This document shows positions 7,785 through 15,769 of a stretch of 64,000 nucleotides of DNA, piece after piece (position 1 is the first letter of the stretch; each line of letters starts with the position of its first letter). The DNA lies in contig CALEBF010000014.1 of assembly GCA_937944975.1 (NCBI GenBank), forward strand, positions 1 through 64,000, given 5' to 3'. The DNA comes from an uncultured Mycoplasmatota bacterium (GTDB taxonomy: Bacteria; Bacillota_I; Bacilli_A; RF39; UBA660). Below the pieces are notes generated by a model. It did not search any database, was not told the origin of the DNA, and worked only from the letters and a program-made list of their open reading frames with translations. The translations under genes were made by a program, and so were the position numbers.

Positions 7785-9035
7785 ATGAAAAAGAAAATAT
7801 TGATTTGTTTGCTCCTCATATGGGGATTATGGATTGTGAGTTATTTATTCATAAGAATCGAGATCAATGGAGATCAAAAGGTTTGGATTCGATTAAACGA
7901 ACCATATGAAGAATTTGGAGCATCTGCTAGTTTCTTCGGAAAGCCTCTCGAAATCCAGATGACGGATAATATTAATACGAAAAAGAGTGGAACTTATTAT
8001 GTATGTTATAAAACGAGAAATTTTTTAGGAATTGCTCGTTATAAAAAAAGAACAGTAGTTGTAGCAGATGAACAAAATCCACAGATCGTTTTAAAAGGTT
8101 CTTCTTATATGGTTTTAAATCAGGGTAGCAAATATAAAGAACCTGGATATCATGCACTCGATAATATAGATGGAACAATTACTGATAAAGTAAAGGTTTC
8201 CGGAACTGTGGAACCTGATAAAATTGGAAAATATCGAATTACCTATCAGGTTTCAGACAGTAGCAAGAATACGACAACTGTGACACGAACAATTCAGGTG
8301 ATTTCATCAAATTTTCGATATCTCAATGCATATGATAATATCGATAATACACTGCGAGGGTGGTGGACTGATAACAAGAAAGACCATAATCGGCCATTAG
8401 GTGGTGCAGATATCAATGAACTAAAAAAATACAATACTTATTTTATGGGCGAAGATATAAAACGAATATATTTAACATTCGATGAAGGATCAAATGATAC
8501 TTATATCAACGAAATACTTGATGTGTTAAAAGAAAAGGATGTAAAAGCAACATTCTTCCTATGTCATAATTATATTATTCATAATAAAGAGGTTTTAAAT
8601 CGTATGGTAAAAGAGGGGCACCTAGTAGGGAACCATACCGCGGATCATAAAAAGATGCCAACATTAGCAACACGTGAAAACTTTGATGAATTTAAAAAAC
8701 AAATTCAGAAAAATGAAGAAGCATTCTATAAATTGACAGGTAAAGAGATGGGAAAAGTATATCGTGAACCTGCTGGAGAGTGGAGTTATCGAAGTTTAAA
8801 AATCGTATCTGATATGGGATATCGTACATATTTTTGGAGTGCAGATCACTATGATTTTGATTATACAGTAACGAAAGAAAAAGCCTATGATGAAATGATG
8901 AAACGTTATCACAATGGTGCGATATATTTGCTACATCCAAAAAACAAGGGGAATTATGAGACTTTAGGAGACTTCATCGATGAAATGAAATCGCAAGGCT
9001 ATACGTTCGGTTTAGTCGATGAAATCGGAAATTAA
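7785..9035 (+). CDS. PdaA-like polysaccharide deacetylase with Ig-like (DUF5011) domain
   Basis: This 416-residue membrane-anchored enzyme has an N-terminal anchor (8-25), an Ig-like region at ~30-165 with the DUF5011 pattern (EPGYHALDNIDGTITD... IGKYRITYQVSDSSKN), and a C-terminal NodB deacetylase domain (~215-415). The NodB motifs seen are TFDEGSND (motif 1), NHTADH with the two metal-binding His (motif 2), REPAGEW (motif 3) and LLHPKN (motif 5). The wording of these motifs and the closing LVDEI resemble PdaA, which makes muramic-delta-lactam in spore cortex, more than general chitooligosaccharide deacetylases. Motif 1 has E where most NodB enzymes have the second Asp and PdaA has Asn. The role in cortex is inference. 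Confidence 0.8.
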   Translation: MKKKILICLLLIWGLWIVSYLFIRIEINGDQKVWIRLNEPYEEFGASASFFGKPLEIQMTDNINTKKSGTYYVCYKTRNFLGIARYKKRTVVVADEQNPQIVLKGSSYMVLNQGSKYKEPGYHALDNIDGTITDKVKVSGTVEPDKIGKYRITYQVSDSSKNTTTVTRTIQVISSNFRYLNAYDNIDNTLRGWWTDNKKDHNRPLGGADINELKKYNTYFMGEDIKRIYLTFDEGSNDTYINEILDVLKEKDVKATFFLCHNYIIHNKEVLNRMVKEGHLVGNHTADHKKMPTLATRENFDEFKKQIQKNEEAFYKLTGKEMGKVYREPAGEWSYRSLKIVSDMGYRTYFWSADHYDFDYTVTKEKAYDEMMKRYHNGAIYLLHPKNKGNYETLGDFIDEMKSQGYTFGLVDEIGN

Positions 9036-9045
9036 TAAAAAGTTG

Positions 9046-9074
9046 TTGACAATTAATGATGTCTTTGATATAAT
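9046..9074 (+). promoter_or_regulatory. Sigma-A promoter of tRNA-Ala
   Basis: TTGACA (9046-9051), 17-bp spacer, TATAAT (9069-9074). Confidence 0.75.
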
Positions 9075-9109
9075 CTATTTGTGTCTTTTGAAAGGGCATA
9101 AATAGTTAT

Positions 9110-9186
9110 GGGGAATTAGCTCAGTTGGCTAGAGCACCTGCCTTGCACGCAGGGGGTCGCGGGTTCGAGTCCCACATTCTCCACCA
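9110..9186 (+). tRNA. tRNA-Ala(TGC)
   Basis: Acceptor GGGGAAT/ATTCTCC, anticodon loop CTTGCAC, encoded CCA. The T stem GCGGG/CCCAC has one C/A mismatch where a T-A pair is usual. Confidence 0.93.
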
Positions 9187-9196
9187 TAAAGTTAAT

Positions 9197-9224
9197 AACT
9201 GAACTTTTATAAGTTCAGTTTTTT
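9197..9224 (+). terminator. Terminator of tRNA-Ala
   Basis: AACTGAACTT / AAGTTCAGTT with a TTAT loop and T run. Confidence 0.85.
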
Positions 9225-9274
9225 GCAATTGTTTATATTTTATTATATACTGGAATAGAGAGAGGAGAAGTCAT

Positions 9275-10072
9275 ATGAAAGTTTTTATAAGTGCTGATAT
9301 CGAAGGAATTACTACAACTACATTTTGGAATGAAACAGACCCTGCTAAACCAGAGTATCAGCAATATGCGGAACAAATGACTAGAGAAGTTTTGGCTGCT
9401 TGTGAAGGCGCAAATGCCGCTGGAGCGACAGAAATTGTTGTTCGCGATGCGCATGGATATGCTAACAATATTGATGTTACCAAATTACCTACTAATGTTA
9501 AAATAATCAGAGGATGGTCTGGACATCCGTATGGTATGGTAGATGGATTAGATGATTCGTTTGATGCAGCTATATTTATAGGATACCATTCGGCTGCATC
9601 ACGTGCCGGAAATCCTTTATCACATACAGAAAGTTTACGTCCATTGTATGTAAAGATAAATGGTAGAATTGCAAGTGAGTTTATGATTTATAGTTATGCT
9701 GCAGCATTAGAAAAAGTGCCGGTAGTGTTTTTATCTGGAGATAAAATGCTTTGTAATGATTCTAAAGATTTACATCCGAAATTACTTACTTTACCAGTAA
9801 AGGAAGGAAATGGAGCGTCAACGTTGAATTATAATCCAGAAATCATTTTAAACTCTATTAAAGAGCAAGTAGAACAGAGCTTAAAACAAAATTTATCTGA
9901 TGCAATTCCTTGCTTGCCGAAAACATTCGAACTAGAAATATGTTATAAAGATCATACGCAAGCTGAAAAATATTCTTATTTTCCAGGTGTAGAAAAAATC
10001 AATGATAATACGGTTGTATTTAAAACGGATGATTATTTTGAACTATTGAGAACATTCATTTTTATAAACTAA
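9275..10072 (+). CDS. M55-family D-aminopeptidase (DppA-like)
   Basis: This 265-residue zinc aminopeptidase belongs to the DppA family, which releases N-terminal D-residues such as D-Ala from peptides and is thought to help recycle wall peptides. The signature runs from the start, MKVFISADIEGIT, with metal ligands D8 and E10 in the DIEG motif, then the conserved blocks VRDAHG (His ~60), GYHSA (His ~104) and HTESL with NGRIASEF (Glu ~133). Length is normal. The ATG follows AGAGGAGAAG. It is a single-gene unit. The usual dpp transporter genes are not next to it, so the source of peptides is not given by context. Confidence 0.88.
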   Translation: MKVFISADIEGITTTTFWNETDPAKPEYQQYAEQMTREVLAACEGANAAGATEIVVRDAHGYANNIDVTKLPTNVKIIRGWSGHPYGMVDGLDDSFDAAIFIGYHSAASRAGNPLSHTESLRPLYVKINGRIASEFMIYSYAAALEKVPVVFLSGDKMLCNDSKDLHPKLLTLPVKEGNGASTLNYNPEIILNSIKEQVEQSLKQNLSDAIPCLPKTFELEICYKDHTQAEKYSYFPGVEKINDNTVVFKTDDYFELLRTFIFIN

Positions 10073-10194
10073 TTGTAAAAAATGAATTTTATGTCCCTAC
10101 ACATATAGGATTATTGTTTTATATCTTTCCATAATAAAAGATACTTGTAAAATAAAATAATCGTGTTATAATATGCTAGCAGTGGAGGGATAAT

Positions 10195-10878
10195 ATGTAT
10201 CATAAAATACAAATAGAAAATGGGAAATTAGTGGTATTTGCAAAATCTGATTTAGGAAATGTTGTGCAAGAAGTACCATTCAATAAATTAAATCTAGAAA
10301 AAATTCTAACTGGAAACAAGATAGAATATTACGAGCAAAAGATGGAGCAGAATAATCAGGATAAGATAAAATATCGCGACAGACTTCATACGAATCTTCG
10401 TATTGCGCGTTTATCTAAAGTGATTACTGGATTGATCATTGCAGTACTTGTTACCTTAGGCTTTTACTTTATGCCACTTACACCGCTTGTAACAAATTTA
10501 GGAATGCTCGCATTTGTAGGAACAGTAGTGACAGGTGGAGTAATTATAAATAAAGCAGAGAAAAATAAAGATCAGTTACATGATAAATTAAGTGAAATAA
10601 ATAAAGTCAATGGTTATTTAAAAGAAGAACTAACGAATCTTTCCAATTATCAAAATTTGTTAAATTCTGAACCACGTCATATTGCTTTAAATGAAGGCGA
10701 AAAAGATAACTTAGAAGGATCTTACAACGAAGAATTGAAGCGACAATTATTAATGTATAAAGAGGAAGTTTTAGCTTTTCAAAGATTAGCAAAACAAGAA
10801 GTGCAGAAAGAACAATATGACAAATTGACTCATGATTGTTTTGATATTCCAAAACAACGTGTAAGAAAAAGAATGTAA
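10195..10878 (+). CDS. Coiled-coil protein with two central membrane segments
   Basis: This 227-residue protein is unrecognised. Two adjacent hydrophobic segments (~79-97 and ~100-118, FYFMPLTPLVTNLGMLAFVGTVV) form a hairpin. They are flanked by charged, helix-prone arms: ~38-75 (Lys/Asn/Gln-rich) and ~120-220, the latter with heptad-like Leu/Ile spacing. Both termini should be cytoplasmic. The ATG follows GTGGAGGGA, and a TATAAT box lies ~25 bp upstream. It is transcribed alone and ends at a clear terminator. No catalytic motif is visible. Confidence 0.7.
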   Translation: MYHKIQIENGKLVVFAKSDLGNVVQEVPFNKLNLEKILTGNKIEYYEQKMEQNNQDKIKYRDRLHTNLRIARLSKVITGLIIAVLVTLGFYFMPLTPLVTNLGMLAFVGTVVTGGVIINKAEKNKDQLHDKLSEINKVNGYLKEELTNLSNYQNLLNSEPRHIALNEGEKDNLEGSYNEELKRQLLMYKEEVLAFQRLAKQEVQKEQYDKLTHDCFDIPKQRVRKRM

Positions 10879-10890
10879 TCATATTGTATA

Positions 10891-10925
10891 AAAACATCCG
10901 TGAAATGATCGACATGGATGTTTTT
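10891..10925 (+). terminator. Rho-independent terminator
   Basis: AAAACATCC / GGATGTTTT with 16-nt loop and T run. Confidence 0.75.
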
Positions 10926-10978
10926 CATTGTCACTTTTTCGGAATAGTTACATATTTTATATTGGGAGAGATGTCAGA

Positions 10979-12073
10979 ATGGGAAAATATAAAATATGTG
11001 TTTATGCGATATGTAAGAATGAGGAAAAGTTTGTAGAACGATGGATGAATTCGATGAAGGAAGCTGACTACGTTGTCGTATTAGATACAGGATCAACGGA
11101 TCAAAGTAAGAAAAAGTTAGAAGAGATGGGTGCTATTGTAAAGGTTGAGGAGATTCGTCCTTGGCGCTTTGATGTGGCTCGGAATCACTCGTTGGATCTT
11201 GTTCCTGAAGATGTTGATATTTGTGTTTGTACAGATTTAGATGAAGTGTTTGAAGCGGGATGGCGAAAAAAGTTGGAAGAGGCTTGGAAACCAGAAACGA
11301 CGAGAGCGCGATATAACTATAATTGGAGTTTTGATGAATATGGAAAACCAGCAGTCAATTTTTATATTGAAAAAATTCATAAGAGAGAAGGCTATCGTTG
11401 GACGCATCCAGTGCATGAGGTACTATCATACGATGGGGAAGAGTCGTTTATTACTTTAGATGATATGACGGTAAACCACTATCCCGATCAAACAAAATCT
11501 AGATCAAGTTATCTTCCACTGTTAGAGTTATCAGTAAAAGAGGATCCTGAAGATGATAGAAATATGCATTATTTGGGAAGAGAATACATGTATTATGAGA
11601 GATATCAAGAAGCCATTGATACACTTAAGAAACATTTATCTTTAAAAAGAGCAACTTGGAAAGATGAACGATGCGCATCTATGCGTTTTATTGGAAGATG
11701 TTACCAATATCAAGAAGATTTTGAACACGCAGAAGAATGGTTTATAAAGGCGACACAAGAAGCACCTTATTTGAGAGATCCTTTTGTAGAATTAGGATTA
11801 CTTTACTATTTTCAAAAACGATATCAAGATGCCATTCGCGTATTAGAACAAGCACTTGCCATTCCGAAAAACGAAAAAAGTTATATCAATGAGCCATTTT
11901 GTTATAACGGTACTGTAGAAGATGTACTTTCTATCTGTTATTTTGAATTAGGAAATGACGAAAAATCACTCATTTATGTGAATGCAGCACTATCATTGGA
12001 TCCGAATAACGAAAGAATTATCAACAATAAGAAGTTTATAGAAAATCATTTCAAAGAGCTAAAACAATCATAA
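10979..12073 (+). CDS. Family 2 glycosyltransferase with TPR repeats
   Basis: This 364-residue protein has an N-terminal GT-A domain (~1-200) opening with KICVYAICKNEEKFVERW. It carries the nucleotide-sugar pattern VVLDTGSTD and a DxD-type motif in CTDLDEVF. Tetratricopeptide-like repeats (~195-350: YLGREYMYYERYQEAIDTL, EDFEHAEEWFIKA, KRYQDAIRVLEQA) follow. This arrangement is common in enzymes that glycosylate proteins or peptides, including the SunS group. The start at 10979 is preferred because GGGAGAG lies 9 nt upstream; the frame stays open 17 codons further with no binding site. Acceptor and sugar are unknown. No precursor peptide gene was seen nearby. Confidence 0.83.
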   Translation: MGKYKICVYAICKNEEKFVERWMNSMKEADYVVVLDTGSTDQSKKKLEEMGAIVKVEEIRPWRFDVARNHSLDLVPEDVDICVCTDLDEVFEAGWRKKLEEAWKPETTRARYNYNWSFDEYGKPAVNFYIEKIHKREGYRWTHPVHEVLSYDGEESFITLDDMTVNHYPDQTKSRSSYLPLLELSVKEDPEDDRNMHYLGREYMYYERYQEAIDTLKKHLSLKRATWKDERCASMRFIGRCYQYQEDFEHAEEWFIKATQEAPYLRDPFVELGLLYYFQKRYQDAIRVLEQALAIPKNEKSYINEPFCYNGTVEDVLSICYFELGNDEKSLIYVNAALSLDPNNERIINNKKFIENHFKELKQS

Positions 12074-12088
12074 GTTTTAGCTTTTTTT
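12057..12088 (+). terminator. Terminator after the glycosyltransferase
   Basis: AGCTAAAAC / GTTTTAGCT, 8-nt loop, T run. Confidence 0.85.
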
Positions 12089-12131
12089 AATAAATAGAAA
12101 AAAAAGAAATAAAATAAAGTAAGGTGATTAT

Positions 12132-12356
12132 ATGGCTATTAGAATTGGCTTTCTCATACTTGGTTTTTTTATGTCACTGATTGGGAGTATCTATATTATT
12201 ACTTATTTAAATTTGATGACAGTAGGGTATAATTTTTTAGAATATGTCAACTTTATAATTAGACGTACAGAATGTATTATCTTTATGATAGGCATGATTT
12301 TGATGTTATTATCAATTTATTTACCAGGAGGAGATAAATATGAATTACATTTATGA
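12132..12356 (+). CDS. Small two-helix membrane protein
   Basis: This 74-residue protein has two predicted membrane helices (~5-27 and ~48-66) and almost no soluble part. The ATG follows AAGGTGATTAT. It overlaps the next gene by 17 nt, so the two are probably translated together. No family is recognised. Confidence 0.65.
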   Translation: MAIRIGFLILGFFMSLIGSIYIITYLNLMTVGYNFLEYVNFIIRRTECIIFMIGMILMLLSIYLPGGDKYELHL

Positions 12357-12981
12357 TATCTTAATTAATTTTCAACCAGTTTTGTATGATTTTTACGAAT
12401 GGAATTTAAATGATAATATTGAACATATCAGAAAAGTACCAATGTTTCATGTTACTGAAAAAGATCTAAATGAGATTCGAGATTATAAGATACAATTGGA
12501 TCGAGATGTCCTTGTAAAGATTTATAAAAAAACGGAAAAATTTACAAAGCGTGATTTAGAATTGATTCCATATGTCTGTATTTTTAGCAGTGAGAAAGAA
12601 GCGTTGGCGATTCAGTTTGATAAAAAAGGAATTGCAACGAAGAAAAGCGGGCTATTGATAGATGAAGAAAATGAAGTATTAGATGTCGCAGAACGGGTTT
12701 CTATTTTTCCACTTACATATAAAAAATTAAAAAAAGAAGTATGCGTTACAAATAAGACGAGACGTGAGGTAGCAACTGAACGGTGGTTAAGAAGGGAATT
12801 AAAAAATTTAAAAGATAGAAATATTGAAAAATTAAAATATTTGTATTTTGAATGTTTTAATCAAAAAGAGGGGGACATAAAGAAGATTGTTACACATTTT
12901 GAAGAGACTTTAGAGTGTGGTGGAAATGAGATTATAGAAAGAATGCAGAATTTCTTTAAGCTTACACAATCTCAGAAATAA
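12340..12981 (+). CDS. Cytoplasmic protein of unknown function
   Basis: This 213-residue, charged protein has no membrane segment or signal. The ATG at 12340 has an excellent binding site (GGAGGAGAT) located inside the upstream small gene. The middle (~85-125) looks beta-rich (ALAIQFDKKGIATKKSGLLIDEENEVLDVAERVSIFPL is spread over this span) and the C-terminal third is helical and Lys/Glu-rich. It forms a two-gene unit with the membrane protein before it. I do not recognise it. Confidence 0.65.
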   Translation: MNYIYDILINFQPVLYDFYEWNLNDNIEHIRKVPMFHVTEKDLNEIRDYKIQLDRDVLVKIYKKTEKFTKRDLELIPYVCIFSSEKEALAIQFDKKGIATKKSGLLIDEENEVLDVAERVSIFPLTYKKLKKEVCVTNKTRREVATERWLRRELKNLKDRNIEKLKYLYFECFNQKEGDIKKIVTHFEETLECGGNEIIERMQNFFKLTQSQK

Positions 12982-12983
12982 TA

Positions 12984-13012
12984 TTGACACATAAAGGAAA
13001 CTATATTATACT
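12984..13012 (+). promoter_or_regulatory. Sigma-A promoter of the asnS T-box transcript
   Basis: TTGACA (12984-12989), 17-bp spacer, TATACT (13007-13012). Confidence 0.75.
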
Positions 13013-13017
13013 ACTTG

Positions 13018-13235
13018 TAGAACTGTGAAGTGGAGAAGTAGGATTTGGACTGCACGATAGAGAGTCGGGATGGTGGAAACCGATGTGTAAGCGAATTTGA
13101 ATAACACCATGGAGTTGTCTAGATGAAATAATAGTAGTTTAGACCGGTCATACCGTTATCGATGAAGAGAGCAAGATTACTTGAAGAAGGGTGGTACCGC
13201 GTCTTTTTGACGTCCCTTTACAAGTAATTTTTTTT
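13018..13235 (+). promoter_or_regulatory. T-box riboswitch (Asn) with transcription attenuator
   Basis: The leader carries the 14-nt T-box sequence AGGGTGGTACCGCG at 13188-13201. The terminator stem ATTACTTG (13176-13183) / CAAGTAAT (13221-13228) is followed by eight T. In the specifier region, AATAACACC holds the codon AAC (13103-13105), matching asparagine. Uncharged tRNA-Asn binding should stabilise the antiterminator and let asnS be transcribed. Confidence 0.92.
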
Positions 13236-13252
13236 GTAAGGAGGCTGATAGA

Positions 13253-14644
13253 ATGAAATCGATAGATGTGAAGGATTTAAAGCAAAAATTAGAAGATTAC
13301 ATGGGAAAGGAAATTTGTTTGCAAGGATGGATTCGTAATCATAGAAAGCAAAAAGAATTTGGCTTTATTGATTTTTACGATGGGACTTGTTTTGGGAGTG
13401 TACAATTAGTCTACGATAATACATTAGAAAATTTTGATCACATTCAAAAATACAGGGTAGGATCTAGCATCGAGGTTCTCGGAACAGTAGAAGAGTCTCC
13501 TGCTAAAGGACAAACGTTTGAAATTAAAGTTTCTACGCTTACTTTATTGGGAGATAGTCCAGAAGATTATCCAATTCAACCAAAGAGACATACGAGAGAA
13601 TTTTTAAGAGAAGTGGGATATCTTCGTCCGAGAGTAAATTTATTTCAAGCTGTTTTCCGTGTTAGAAGTGTTGTTGCAATGGCAATTCATACATATTTTC
13701 AAGAAAATGGATACATTTATTTCCATGCTCCATTAATTACAGCAAGTGATTGTGAAGGCGCAGGGGAGATGTTCCAAGTCACTACGTTAGATTTAGAAAA
13801 GCTTCCAAAAACAGAGGATAATAAAATTGATTTTCATCAAGATTTCTTCGGGAAACCAGCAAGTTTAACAGTATCTGGTCAATTACAAGCGGAAGCGTTT
13901 GCAATGGCATTTAAAAGAGTATATACATTTGGTCCGACATTTCGTGCAGAAAATTCAAATACGAAAACACATGCAAGTGAGTTTTGGATGATTGAACCAG
14001 AAATAGCGTTTTGTGATTTAGATGGAGTTATGGACATCGAGGAAGATATGTTAAAGTTTATCATTCGCTATGTATTAGAACATTGCGAAGAGGAAATGAA
14101 ATTCTTTGATTCCTTTGTTGAAAAAGGCATTATTCAAAAGTTAAAGGATGTCGTTGATGCTAAGGCTGCTCGTATTACGCATAAAGAAGCGATCGATATT
14201 CTACTTGCAGGTGGTGAGAAATTCGAAAATAAGCCAACTTATGGAGAGGATTTAGCAACGGAACATGAAAAATACTTAACGGGAGTATACTTTAAAAGTC
14301 CTGTCTTTGTAACAGATTGGCCAAAGGATATCAAAGCGTTTTACATGAGACAAAACGATGATGGACAGACGGTAGCTGCTGTTGATCTATTAGTGCCAGG
14401 AGCAGGAGAATTGATGGGTGGAAGCCAGAGAGAAGAGAGACTTGATAGATTAGAGAGTCGCATGAAAGAATTAAATATGGAAACAGAAGGTATGGAATGG
14501 TATTTGAACTTACGTCGTTATGGTGGATGTAAGCATTCTGGATTCGGAATGGGATTTGAGCGTCTTTTAATCTATATGACGGGAGTAGAGAACATTCGTG
14601 ATGTTATTCCATTCCCAAGAACACCTGGAAATTGTGAGTTTTAA
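13253..14644 (+). CDS. asnS: Asparaginyl-tRNA synthetase
   Basis: This 463-residue class IIb synthetase charges tRNA-Asn with asparagine. An N-terminal OB-fold (~15-110, LQGWIRNHRKQKEFGFIDFYD) is followed by the catalytic core. Motif 2 region is FGPTFRAENSNTKTHASEFW, with EPEIAF after it, and motif 3 is GFGMGFERLLIYMTG near the C-terminus. GELMGGSQREERLD and the C-terminal VIPFPRTPGNCEF are AsnS-typical, not AspS. GGAGG lies before the ATG. Expression is controlled by the Asn-specific T-box directly upstream, an independent confirmation of substrate. It ends at a strong terminator. Confidence 0.96.
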   Translation: MKSIDVKDLKQKLEDYMGKEICLQGWIRNHRKQKEFGFIDFYDGTCFGSVQLVYDNTLENFDHIQKYRVGSSIEVLGTVEESPAKGQTFEIKVSTLTLLGDSPEDYPIQPKRHTREFLREVGYLRPRVNLFQAVFRVRSVVAMAIHTYFQENGYIYFHAPLITASDCEGAGEMFQVTTLDLEKLPKTEDNKIDFHQDFFGKPASLTVSGQLQAEAFAMAFKRVYTFGPTFRAENSNTKTHASEFWMIEPEIAFCDLDGVMDIEEDMLKFIIRYVLEHCEEEMKFFDSFVEKGIIQKLKDVVDAKAARITHKEAIDILLAGGEKFENKPTYGEDLATEHEKYLTGVYFKSPVFVTDWPKDIKAFYMRQNDDGQTVAAVDLLVPGAGELMGGSQREERLDRLESRMKELNMETEGMEWYLNLRRYGGCKHSGFGMGFERLLIYMTGVENIRDVIPFPRTPGNCEF

Positions 14645-14666
14645 AAAGAGAAGAACTTCTCTTTTT
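14643..14666 (+). terminator. asnS terminator
   Basis: AAAAAGAGAAG, two-base gap, CTTCTCTTTTT, overlapping the stop codon. Confidence 0.8.
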
Positions 14667-14708
14667 CTTGTATAGAAGTAAATCGTTTTTAGAAAGAGGA
14701 GAAATAAA

Positions 14709-15098
14709 ATGAGACAAAAAGGATTTACATTACTGGAATTATTGGCTGTCATTGTGATATTAGCGGTTGTCGCACTAATTACAGTGCCATTGATTATGAA
14801 TACTATAGAAGATGCCAAAGAAGGTGCATATGAAGAGAGTGTGAGAGGTGCGATTGCTACAGCAAGTATGGATGCTGCACGCTCTAAGTTTCAATATGAG
14901 AAATATGTAGTAAAAGATGGTGGCATCTATCGAGATGATACGAAAGTGGAAATGAAAGGTAGTATCGGTGGTACAGGTATCATCGTCATTCGTAAAGAAG
15001 AAGGTGTAAAGGTTTCCATTCAAAATGGCGATATATGTGCATATAAAGATTTTAAAGATGAACATGTTACTTATGAAAAAAGAACTTGTCCAGAATAA
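14709..15098 (+). CDS. Type IV pilin-like protein (pseudopilin)
   Basis: This 129-residue protein begins with a prepilin peptidase site and N-methylation segment, KGFTLLELLAVIVILAVVA, with the conserved Glu at +5 after the cleavage Gly. The rest is a short globular domain with a Cys pair near the C-terminus (CAYKDFKDEHVTYEKRTC). This is the plan of ComGC/GspG-like pseudopilins. No ATPase, platform or prepilin peptidase gene lies nearby, so assembly partners must be elsewhere. The ATG follows AAGAGGAG. Similar lone pseudopilins occur in Bacilli next to unrelated housekeeping genes. Confidence 0.85.
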   Translation: MRQKGFTLLELLAVIVILAVVALITVPLIMNTIEDAKEGAYEESVRGAIATASMDAARSKFQYEKYVVKDGGIYRDDTKVEMKGSIGGTGIIVIRKEEGVKVSIQNGDICAYKDFKDEHVTYEKRTCPE

Positions 15099-15149
15099 AA
15101 TAGTATAATTTGGTATTTTTCTTCCAAACTAATAATGAGGAGGAAAAAT

Positions 15150-15704
15150 ATGAAGAAATTAATAGGAATCTGTTGTGCTTTAATGCTTTTCTGTGGATGT
15201 TCACTCGGAGAAGATATGACGAATACGCCAACGAAGAAAACGGAAGAATTCTTATCAAAATATCAAACATTAGATGGCGATGTTTTAGATAGTCTAGATA
15301 ATGTCATTGATGAAGATGTCAATTTTAATACGACGCAGAGAGATCAGTATCGTGAATTGATGAAGAAACATTATCAAAATTTAACATATGAGATCAAAGC
15401 TGAAAAGATCGATGGAGATAAGGCGACAGTTACAGCAGAGTTAGAAGTGACAGATTATACGAACATATTAGAAGAAGCAGATAAAGTACTCAAAGAAACT
15501 CCTGAGAAATTTCAAGACGAAAGTAAGAACTTCGATGATAGTAAATTCATGGACTATCGTCTAGAAAAATTGAAAGATGCATCTGATACCGTAACGTATA
15601 CGGTTAACTTTCACTTAACAAAGAAAGATGGTACTTGGGAGATGGATCCATTATCTGATGAGCAAGAACAAAAAATACATGGTATGTATCGAAATGAAAG
15701 ATAA
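15150..15704 (+). CDS. Lipoprotein of unknown function
   Basis: This 184-residue protein starts with MKKLIGICCALMLFCGCS, a lipoprotein signal with lipobox LFCGC. The mature part is Asp/Glu/Lys-rich, helical then beta, with a closing WEMDPLSDEQEQK that resembles small NTF2-like or DUF5105-type surface lipoproteins. The start at 15150 is preferred over an upstream in-frame ATG because GAGGAGG sits just before it. It lies between the pseudopilin and dacB and has its own terminator. Function unknown. Confidence 0.75.
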   Translation: MKKLIGICCALMLFCGCSLGEDMTNTPTKKTEEFLSKYQTLDGDVLDSLDNVIDEDVNFNTTQRDQYRELMKKHYQNLTYEIKAEKIDGDKATVTAELEVTDYTNILEEADKVLKETPEKFQDESKNFDDSKFMDYRLEKLKDASDTVTYTVNFHLTKKDGTWEMDPLSDEQEQKIHGMYRNER

Positions 15705-15720
15705 GCAATTATCTTTTTTT
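15697..15720 (+). terminator. Terminator before dacB
   Basis: AAAGATAA / TTATCTTT with 4-nt loop and T run, overlapping the lipoprotein stop. Confidence 0.7.
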
Positions 15721-15769
15721 CGTATTCTAAACGTGTCCACTTCGACATAAAATGAGATAGGTGAAAGTT

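Noticed and set aside
10928..10978. Earlier start for the TPR glycosyltransferase
   Set aside because: The frame is open, but there is no binding site, and the GT-A domain begins at 10979 with GGGAGAG upstream.
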